From the NCBI RefSeq assembly GCF_029909975.1, contig NZ_CP094516.1:7046501-7110500 (forward strand): a stretch of DNA of 64,000 bases, written 5' to 3'. Source of the DNA: Bradyrhizobium sp. ISRA430. GTDB taxonomy: Bacteria; Pseudomonadota; Alphaproteobacteria; Rhizobiales; Xanthobacteraceae. Each line of letters opens with the position of its first letter. Position 1 is the stretch's first letter. Below the pieces are notes generated by a model, which searched no databases, was not told where the DNA came from, and was given only the letters and a program-made list of their open reading frames with translations. This document shows, one piece after another, positions 53,568-63,000 of this stretch. The position numbers and the translations under genes were made by a program.

Positions 53568-55187
53568 ATGGGTCATCAAGTTTGCACTGTGCCCGAGTCT
53601 GTACAGCTGGTTTTTCAAGATGGCGGTAAGACGCCGCGCGGTTTCGTGGCGGATCTATTCCGGGAGGTGTTCGGCAGACATCAGCGCGATGCCTACGCCC
53701 TTTCCATGTTGATCGAACGGCGGGACAAGGCCGCGTGCGGCCCCTTCCCACCGTCAGTTGCAAAGGCGCTCTTCGATGCGGCGCAGGAACGAATCCGAGC
53801 TGAAGGACATACGTTGCAAATCACCTCCGAGCCTGTTGGCGAAACCGAGGCGCCAGATCCGTCCGAAATCCACTTCGAATTGGCCCGTGACGCGGTTGCC
53901 TGGCATTTCGCTGATATCCCGCCGAACAGCCTCGTGACTATGGTGCGGCAATTTCCCGGCCACATGCGCGCGGACATCCAGATCGCAATCGACAAGCTGT
54001 TCGCTTCGCCGGTCCGCTTCTTTGGCCTGCATCAGCGATGGGTTTTGGAGAAGCTGTCATTCGCGGAGCTCCGGCGCGCCGGAGACGATGCCGTCTTGCT
54101 GGCGTCGCCACAATACCACGAGATCGACATCGGCGAGGCTACGCCAGTCAAATGCCTGCACAATGGGCTGTGGCTATCCGAGGCGAACGAGTTTCGTTAC
54201 GCTGTCGTGCTGTACTATTACCGCGAGCCAGTGCAACAATGCGGGACCGACCCAGAGGAGATGATGCACATTGAGGTCGCGGTGCCCGCCGGCGGGGCCG
54301 GCGAGTCTTTCGCGCAGCACTGCTTCGTTGAACTGGAGAGAGCGGTACGATCCGCCGGATCGTACCGTGGCAAGATCCTGTCCCTCGAGAGCGATTCGAA
54401 TTACAGCGGCCGTTCGCGCGGCGTTACGGTGCATCGTTGGCCCCGGGTAGACCGCGCGGACGTGATCCTGCCCGAAAAGGTGCTCAAACTGCTCGATGGA
54501 AATGTATTGAGCTTTGTCGGAATGCGCGATGCGCTGCGCCGGCTCGGCCAATCGACACGCAAGGGCATCTTGCTTTATGGCCCGCCCGGCACCGGCAAGA
54601 CCCACACGATCCGATACCTCGCAACTAACCTGGCTGATCAGACCACTCTAATAATGGCAGCCGGGGAGGTCGGTGCGCTCGGTGAATATATGAACCTCGC
54701 GCGGCTGTTGCAGCCGGTATTGGTGGTGATCGAGGACGTCGATCTGATCGCGCGCGACCGCAATGAGATGCGAGACGCGCGCGAAGAATTACTGCTCAAC
54801 AGGCTGCTCAATGAGATGGATGGGCTGAAGGAGGATGCCGACATCCTGTTCTTACTTACCACCAACCGATTGGAAGAGCTCGAGGGCGCGATCGCGGCGC
54901 GGCCTGGCCGGATCGACCAGGTCATCGAGGTGCCTTTACCTGATGCTCATGGCCGCGACAAGCTGGTGCGGCTCTATGGCAAAGGCCTTCCACTCACGGA
55001 GGCTGTTGTCAATGAAGCCGTGCGACAGAGCGAGGGCCTCAGCGCCGCCTTCATCAAGGAGTTCATGCGGCGCATCGCGCAATCGTCCATCGCGCGCGAT
55101 GGCGGCAAAACGGTCATCTGCAATGATATCGATCAGGCGCTGGACGATATGCTGCCGATGAGGGGGCGCGGATCGCGGGCCGAGTAA
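53568..55187 (+). CDS. AAA-family ATPase
   Basis: 539 residues. The first 300 or so form a domain I do not recognise. A classical AAA module follows: Walker A GPPGTGKTH with K344, Walker B VVIEDVD with E389-D390, sensor 1 LLTTNR, and arginine fingers in AARPGRIDQ. The C-terminal helical lid includes LSAAFIKEFMRRIAQ. The module resembles the CDC48/FtsH-like group that remodels proteins in hexamers, but no protease domain is attached. The substrate must be recognised by the N-terminal part. A ribosome site AGGAG lies 7 bases before the ATG. Confidence 0.85.
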   Translation: MGHQVCTVPESVQLVFQDGGKTPRGFVADLFREVFGRHQRDAYALSMLIERRDKAACGPFPPSVAKALFDAAQERIRAEGHTLQITSEPVGETEAPDPSEIHFELARDAVAWHFADIPPNSLVTMVRQFPGHMRADIQIAIDKLFASPVRFFGLHQRWVLEKLSFAELRRAGDDAVLLASPQYHEIDIGEATPVKCLHNGLWLSEANEFRYAVVLYYYREPVQQCGTDPEEMMHIEVAVPAGGAGESFAQHCFVELERAVRSAGSYRGKILSLESDSNYSGRSRGVTVHRWPRVDRADVILPEKVLKLLDGNVLSFVGMRDALRRLGQSTRKGILLYGPPGTGKTHTIRYLATNLADQTTLIMAAGEVGALGEYMNLARLLQPVLVVIEDVDLIARDRNEMRDAREELLLNRLLNEMDGLKEDADILFLLTTNRLEELEGAIAARPGRIDQVIEVPLPDAHGRDKLVRLYGKGLPLTEAVVNEAVRQSEGLSAAFIKEFMRRIAQSSIARDGGKTVICNDIDQALDDMLPMRGRGSRAE

Positions 55188-56128
55188 GCTGGACCGTGAG
55201 CCGCGACAAGGGGCAGGAGCGGCCACAAAGTGTGCGCGCAGTTGTCCAAAATAGGTCAGTTGGCCGACGTTCAGATCGGCGGCGAGCTGACCGGCGAGTT
55301 GGGATCCCGCAGGCGGCTCGTGCGTCAGCGCATGCAGGCGGACCATGAGGCGGCATGCTTTCCGGTGAACCGCCGCGTGTCAACAAGTGATCGGATTTTG
55401 ATTGTTCGTGCCCGGTTCCGGGACCACGTGCTTTCCGCCGATAGCGCTGAACATCTGTGCCATGCATGCCATCACGCGCCGGGCCGTGGACTGGGATTAG
55501 CAATGATGCGGCGGAAGGTGTGTCTCCTACCGGATCATGGTGCCCGCCTTCTTGTGGCCGCTCAGAGAGCGCAGTTGGGCTTCCGTCAGACCAGCATTGG
55601 CGCGCTCGACGTTACCGCCGTGCCGGATGCCCAATAAACTTCACGTTCTCGTCGGTGCCCGCGAGCTGTCTGATTTTCGCGATGCTATGACGGAAAGTAA
55701 TCCGCCTTCCACGGAAGATGAACTTTGCGGGTTCGATCGAGTGTTTCGCACGTCACGATGAGCGTGCCCAAGCGTGGAGTGTTGTCCATTCCCCAATCGG
55801 CTGTGCCAATCCATGCCCGCAAATGGCAAGCGTACTCTCAGCAAACGACTGAAGAGCACACAAGGCTTGCCGCGCTGCAGCAGCATTCTGTGCTCGCTCG
55901 CCTGTCTTTTTGTCCTGGACGATGAATTTTTTATTGTCTCGTTGATTCGGGTGGCCGATGGTGTAAGATACAACCTGTTGATGCACGTATTACTGATTGT
56001 TTTCTAGAGCGCCTACTATCCTGAGCTAAAGCGCTATTTTCCGCTGTGCGCCGAGGAAGCGGGAGCGGTTTGACAAAAGGGTTCGCGGTTCAAGACCTAA
56101 AACTGCATCGTCATCAGGGAGAAGTAGA
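55188..56128. other. 940-bp stretch without a supported gene
   Basis: Short overlapping frames occur on both strands (for example 55230-55637 plus and 55753-55986 minus) but none has a recognised domain. GGGAGAAG precedes the start at 56129. Confidence 0.4.
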
Positions 56129-57040
56129 ATGACCGGGAGCGAAGGAGCGCCGGCTGCGATGCCGCGCGCAACGGTGTCTGCTGAACATCGGGCCATAACG
56201 GAGTTCCAGGGCGACTGGAACGTCACGCAGAAGCAGTGGATCGGGGCGAAGGGTGATACGCCGATCGTGAACTCTGGGACGTGCGTATCTCGAGTCTTAA
56301 TGGATGGACTTGCGGTCATCCTTACGCTTGAGCTGCACGGGCCCACAGGGGATTTTCAAGGCGCTGGTCTGTTTACATGGAATCTGAGCAAGCGTCGTTA
56401 CGAATCCGCCTGGATTGATAATCTCAGTCACGATGGTCTCATGAGCATGCATGGCCAACCCACGCGCTCAGTCAATGCGGCCATTGTGGATGCAGCCGGC
56501 CGACCTTCCATAACCGAGCGTGTTTGGCAGTCGCAGCCCGCCGACGTCAGCTTCTTGGGGCCCGCAGGGAGCTCGCTCGCTGCAGCGAAATCCACAAGCG
56601 AGCAGCAAGCAGCCGGCATTCCTCTCAGTTTGAAGGAGAACCGCATTTCGAACGATGAGTGGATACTGACGTTTTCAGCCAACGTGAACGGGAAAGAGAC
56701 TGTCGTAATGGAGAACCATTACACCCGTGCCGGGCCCCGCGGCCCATCGATACATGACACGGCTGCTTCAGCTTTTGTACCGCAAGCAAGCCTTGGTGGG
56801 GCAAGCCAAGCGGCAATGTCGCATCCCGCCGCACTATCGCATCCGGCTGCCATATCGCACCCTGCTGCACTGTCGCATCCTGGAGCGCTATCGCACACGG
56901 CTGCATTCTCGCATCCGGCGGCACTGTCTCATCCTGGAGCATTGTCACACCCGGCTGCATTGTCGCATCCGGGTGCGCTATCCCACCCAGGCGCGTTGTC
57001 GCATCCGCCAGCCTTATCGCATCCAGGTAGCGTGAGATAA
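56129..57040 (+). CDS. DUF1579-like protein with C-terminal SHP hexapeptide repeats
   Basis: 303 residues. The first 210 or so resemble DUF1579-type lipocalin-like domains: FQGDWNVTQKQWIGAKG, SGTCVSRVLMDGLAVILTLE, FTWNLSKRRYESAWIDNLSHDGLM. The tail from about residue 229 is twelve hexapeptides A-(L/M/I/F)-S-H-(P/T)-(A/G/P). The His-rich regular tail could bind metal or form an extended stalk. No signal peptide is seen. The gene has a good ribosome site and ends 16 bp before the NRPS/PKS start, so the two are probably cotranscribed. DUF1579 function is unknown, and no role in the assembly line can be read. Confidence 0.75.
   Translation: MTGSEGAPAAMPRATVSAEHRAITEFQGDWNVTQKQWIGAKGDTPIVNSGTCVSRVLMDGLAVILTLELHGPTGDFQGAGLFTWNLSKRRYESAWIDNLSHDGLMSMHGQPTRSVNAAIVDAAGRPSITERVWQSQPADVSFLGPAGSSLAAAKSTSEQQAAGIPLSLKENRISNDEWILTFSANVNGKETVVMENHYTRAGPRGPSIHDTAASAFVPQASLGGASQAAMSHPAALSHPAAISHPAALSHPGALSHTAAFSHPAALSHPGALSHPAALSHPGALSHPGALSHPPALSHPGSVR
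56813..57028 (+). repeat. Twelve in-frame 18-bp repeats
   Basis: 216 bp made of an 18-bp unit (GCA-yTr-TCG-CAT-CCn-GsA type) with scattered third-position changes. It encodes twelve hexapeptides in the DUF1579-like protein. One unit has Thr for Pro and one ends Pro. Variation between units is mostly silent or conservative, which suggests selection on the protein. Confidence 0.9.
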
Positions 57041-57056
57041 CGTCGCGTGAGCAGAC

Positions 57057-60000
57057 ATGACAGCCCAATCGCCAGCAGCGTGGTTGGACGACACTGTCTT
57101 CCGACCACGAAGGGAGACAAGCGGACGGGTTGAGATTAGACTCAAGTCTAGACTGGTCTCCTCTCTATCGGATCATAGCGGTCAGCCGCATGACGCCGCT
57201 GTCCTAGCAGCGGCCGCTTTGATGATGTGCCGGTATGGCATGGGCGAGGAGGGGGCCGTTCTGACGCAGGCCGGCGGATGCGCGAGCGGCTCTCTCATCC
57301 ATGTGAGGCCAGTGCTTTCTCCGGGGAAAACTGTCAGGCAGTTGATCAAGTCGATCGCCGAGCAGATGGTCGACGCGGGGGCTGCCGGACAGCGCATGCC
57401 GCCTTTCGCAGGAGGCGGCCTTTGCCACAACATCGATGTCTTAGACCCGGACTGCCACCGATGCCTTGTTTTCTGGCTTGGGAGCAATGCTGTCGAGGAA
57501 AAAGAACGGGATATCCGTCGCGCGATTGCGGATGGATGGGCGACGATCATATTCGCGCTGGGCGAAGGGCCCGCTGGGCTTTCGCTTCGGCTCGAATATC
57601 GAGCCGACCTGCTAAGCAGGCGGTTGGCGCGGCAAGTTGCGAACCATCTCTTGCGGGCGATGCTCGACATGGAGCGCAATCTCGATCTGCCGGTTGAACG
57701 TTGTCAGATACTGTCGGCGAACGAACGACGACGGCTGCTACACTGGGCACGCGGTCCCGAGCGGCAATATCCGCTTGAAGGAGGGCTGAAGGCACTGTTC
57801 GAAGCGCGCGTGCGCGATCGACCTGAAACAGTCGCGCTCATGGATGAGGAGGTCGAGAGTGAAACGAGATCCATAACCTATCGTGAGCTGAACAGCTTAG
57901 CCAACGATATTAGCAGAAAAATGCTGAGCGCGGGCGTGGCGCCAGGGGATGTCGTTGCAATAAAAATGAGCCGCTCGATCAACTACGTCGGCGCACTCAT
58001 TGCGGCCATAAAAGTGAGCGCCGTCGTTCTGCCTATCGACGAAAGCTATCCGGACGACTACGTCCGACGCATGGTTCAGGAGACCGCGACCGTCGCGATA
58101 TGTGTATCGCCGAAGGATGCAGAACGCGCCGTCGCATTCTCACCCAGCGTGAAGACGGTTCCGGTCGATTGGCAAGGCAAGCGGTTGGCACGCGAGGCGT
58201 CTGAGCCAATCTCCGCGCCCAGCCAAATGCGAGAAGCGAGTTCGGGTGACGCGGCGCTGCACCAGGAGGAGTCAAGCGGGTCTTCCGACTGCAGCGTTCC
58301 CACTTCCAGCGGGTATGATGAGGCCAACTCGCGCTTCCTGATCATGTATACCTCCGGATCGACAGGAAGGCCGAAAGGGGTGGTGCACTGCCAGCGTCAG
58401 GTCCTCAATCGGCTGTACTGGATGTGGGAGACCTACCCGATCGCAGCTGACGAGTTGTTCTGTCAGCGCAGCCCTGTAAGCGTCATGCCGTCAGTGTGGG
58501 AATTTCTGGGCGGGCTGCTCTGGGGCGTGCCGACCGTTCTTGCGCCCGCGTCGGTCACGCGGAATCCCGCCCTTCTGGCGGGATTCATCGCCAGGCATCG
58601 GCCGACCCGTTTTACCATTTTGCCGTCCCTGCTCATGCGGCTGTTGGAGCGAGACAGCGTCAGTTGCGAGCTGGCATCGCTGCGCCTCGTTACGATCGGC
58701 GGCGAGATGTTCTCGCCCGAGCTCTATTGTGCATTTCGCGAGCGGCTTCCCTCATGCCTTTTTGTCGAGGACTACGGCTGCACCGAGGTCAATACGATCT
58801 GGCACTATGCGTTGGGATCGCAAGAGAAGCAGGTCAGCGCCCTGCCCGGCGGGCGGCCGATCTCAAATCTCAGCGTCTACATCGTTGATCGATTTGGGCA
58901 ACTGGCGCCCCGCGGTGCAATCGGCGAGCTGGCTGTGGCCGGAGGCTCTCTTGCGGTCGACTATGTCGACGCGCCCGATGAATACGCGAAGCGCTTCATC
59001 GTCAATCACATTGATCAGTCCGCCGGACCGCTTCTCTATCAGCCCGGCGATCTCGCTTTCGTCGAGCCGGCCGGGTCGATCAAGTTGGCGGGTCGGGCCG
59101 ATCATCAATTGAAGGTCCGCGGGATGCGTGTCGAGCCTTCCGAGCTCGAGACCGTGATGCTTCAGCACGAGGCTGTGGCGGAGTGCTGCGCCGTCTCCCG
59201 CAACGACGACCGCGAGGGTGGCGAGCTTGTACTCTTCCTTGTGCCTCGTGGCAATGCGCGCGTGTCGGCCACGGAGTGCCGCTTATATCTGGCAGAACGC
59301 CTGCCGTCCTTTATGATTCCGACACGGGTCCTGATCAGGGACCGTCTGCCGACCACACTGAGCGGCAAGCGTGACCGAAGAGCCTTGACCGTCGCCGCGA
59401 CCACGGCATTGGTGGAATCCGACGATTCGGCGGACCCTGCACTGATCCGCTCGCTGTTGGCTGAAGTCCTGGGACAGGATCCGGCCGACATCGAGGACAA
59501 CGTGCAATTCCAGATGCTCGGCCTGGACTCGTTGCGCCTCCTCACATTCGCGGAGCGGCTGTGTGGCCTTGGCCTGCCGGTCAGCGCAGCCACGCTATTT
59601 GACCATTGCTGCGTGAGCGCGCTGGTGCGGCATCTTCGAAGCTACCAGCCCCTACCGGGCAAGGTGCACAAGGTGCAAGTGGGGCGGGCCTCGCGGCTCG
59701 AGGATATGCCGAGAGCGCCTCTTGTGACTGGCCGAGACAGCGACATCGCCGTGATTGGCATGGCAGGCCGGTTTCCCGGCGCCGAGACGGTGGATGAGCT
59801 GTGGTCAAATCTCGCCGAGGGCCGCGATAGCGTGACTGAGATACCCGCCGAACGCTGGCGGATTGCCGATCACTACGATGCCGATGCAGCCGTTCCCAAC
59901 AGGTCGCTCAGCAAGTGGGGCGCCTTGTTATTAGGCGTTGAGGAGTTCGATCCGCTGCTGTTTCGGATATCGCCGGCCGATGCAGCATTGATGGATCCAC

Positions 60001-63000
60001 AACTCCGGATCGGCCTGCAGGAAGCGTGGCGCGCATTTGAGGATGCAGGATACTCACCTGCTGCCCTGGAGGACATGTCGGTCGGTATCTTTGCGGGCTT
60101 GCGCAAAGGGGACTTCGAAACCCTTCTCGATCGCACCAAGCTGGCTCCCGACAAGGCTACGATCCTAGGCAATGATCCCTCCATGTTCGCGGCTCGCCTG
60201 GCGCTTCGCATGAACCTGAAGGGGCCGAGCCTCACGATCGACTCCGCCTGTTCGTCGTCGCTATCAGCGGTGCACCTTGCCTGCCGTAACCTGCTCGAGG
60301 GAGAATGCGAGCTTGCGATCGCGGGCGGTGCATGCATCATCATGTCCGTCGATCATTACATTGCGACCAGCAAGCTCGGCATATTCTCCCCGACGGGCAA
60401 ATGCCGTGCCTTCGACGCGGCCGCCGACGGGTTCGTGCAGGGCGAGGGAGCTGCGTTCGTAGTCCTCAAGCAGCTGGAGCACGCCCGCCGCGACGGAGAC
60501 AATATCCACGCCGTCATCAAGGGCTCCGCCCTTGGCCATGACGGTCGTACGAACGGGTTGGGCGTGCCCAGCGCGCGGGCCCAAGCCGACGTGCAGCGCC
60601 AGGTTTATAATCGCTACGATATCGATCCCCGCACGATCACGCTCGTCGAGGCGCACGGTACCGGAACGCCCATCGGAGATCAGATCGAGATCGAGGCCCT
60701 GGCGCGATCGATCGGCGACGAGACGGGAACGCGCGCTCCGTGCGCAGTCGGATCAATCAAGACGAATATCGGCCACTTGACCGCCGCCGCCGGTGTTGTG
60801 GGCCTGATCAAGACGATCCTTTGCCTGAGACACCGTCAGATTCCGCCGAGCCTGAATTTTTTGCAGCCCAATCCGTCCATCCCCTTCTCTGATACCCCGT
60901 TCTATGTCTCGGACCGGCTTCACGACTGGTTGCCGCCCGCGGGTGTGCCGCGCCGCGCGGCCATCAATTCCTTCGGGCTGAGCGGCACGAACGTCCATTG
61001 CGTGGTGGAAGAAGCACCGGAGCCGCCCGATCGCGATCGAAGCGATGCTCCGGCGCATCTGATCCTGCTCAGTGCGCAGACGCCGGACTCCCTGGCGCGG
61101 CAGGCATCTGCGTTGCGGGAGTTTGTCGGCGCGCACGGACCCAGCCTCGAACTCCGCGATGTGGCTTACACCCTGCTAGTCGGTCGCGAACGGCTGCCCT
61201 GCCTGCGGACCATCATTGCCGCCGACTGCCGTGAGCTTGAACGACTTCTGCTCCCCGATAGCAATTCCGGTCCGGATGACGGTTGCAGCGTGCCTCCAGT
61301 CAGTGTCGATGAGGCGACGCTGGTTACGCGGAGTGAGCGCATCGTTTCGGAGCTCCGCTCCGGCAGGCCGTCGGCGGAACGGTATCGTGAATGCCTTGTC
61401 GAACTGGCGACGCTCATTCAGCGCGGCCTGCGCCCCGATCGGATCGATCTGTATCCGCCGGAGACGGCGCGGCGGATTTCGCTGCCGACTTATTGTTTCG
61501 AACGGCAGCCCTGCTGGCCGGCCCGCGAACTTCTGCTGAACCCGCAGCCTGCATTGTCCGCTGCATCGGATCGGCAAGGCGCCGCCTCGACGCACTCGCT
61601 TCCGCTGGGCGAGGTCCAGGACGACGGCGAGCTGTTGGACCACATCCGGCACGAGGTCGGGAGTCTCCTCGATATTCCGGCATCATCGATTGATGCGGCG
61701 GCCGGTCTCGACGCGTACGGCTATGACTCGATGGCGGCCGTCGACCTGAAGGCGAGGCTTGAGGCAAGGCTCGGCCGCGAGATCCCGATTGCGCTGCTGG
61801 TCGACGCGCCGTCGCTCAATGAGCTGGCCGATCGGCTCGCGTGGAGCGCGCCGGGTGAAGCGGGCAGCCGTCCGGCGGCGCTAGCCGAACAAGACAGAGC
61901 CGCGACGGCTGCTGACGAACAGTCTGAAGAATTCGCGCTTACCCCGGTTCAGGCCGGATACTTGTTTGGCCGCATGGCGGATGGCGTCGGTGCCCATACC
62001 TATCTCGAATTCGAGATGGAAACGCTCGATGTCGCGCGGCTCTCGCGTGCGTGGAACCGGCTGGTCGAGCGCCATCCAATGCTGCGGGCGGAAATCACGC
62101 CCTCCGGACGGCAGCGTGTACTTCCGCGGGTGCCGGTCTACGAAATGGCTGCGCACCATCTCCGCGACGAGCGCGAACTCGGTCCGCATCTTCGGAAGAT
62201 GCGAGCCAGGCTTGCGAATCGCCTCTATGATCTAGGGCGCTGGCCCTTGTTTGCGATCGAAGCGACGATCTGTGCGTACCGTTCAGCCATTGTCCATGTG
62301 AGCATGGACTCCTCGATTGCGGACTGGGCTAGCGCCGACATCATCTACCGCGAGTGGCATGCGCTCTATCAACGGCCCGAAATCGAACTGTCGCCGCTCG
62401 AAATGACGTTCCGCGACTACTGTTCGCAACTGGCGGTATTTCGCGCGTCGCAAGACGGCCGTCGTCAAGCCAAATACTGGCGCGACAAGCTCGAGGCCTG
62501 TCCGAATAGTCCCGACTTGGGCGCAGCGGCGGCGCCGACGGGAACCGGGCCGACGCGCTTCCAGCGCAGCTCGGCCGTCGTCGAGGCGGATGAATGGGCC
62601 TCGCTGAAGCAGCGCGCTGCGGCTATCGGCGTGTTTCCGACCAATCTCGTGTTGGCTTGCCTTGCGCAGACGCTTGCGCCGCAGCAGGGCGATGTGCCTT
62701 TCGCGATCGTTCAGACACACGCTCACCGGCGTTCGTTCAGCGAGCAGATTGGATCGATCGTCGGGCCGTTCACAAGCACGAGCGTCGTCATCGCTGAGCA
62801 GATCACGGGCCGCCCGCTCGAGGACGTTGCCGCGCGTATGAATGCGCAGGCGACCGCGGACCTTCAGAACCGGGACGTGTGTGCAGCCAGCGTTCTGGGC
62901 GACATCGCGCGGGAGACGGGCCATCGTCCAAGGCTAGCGGTGGTGTTTACGCCGCGCCTGGGTATTGGCCGGCGCGCCGAGCCGTCGGCCCCGAGCTGGC

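Noticed and set aside
56813..57028. CRISPR-like repeat array
   Set aside because: The 18-bp units are contiguous with no spacers and are in frame within a coding sequence.
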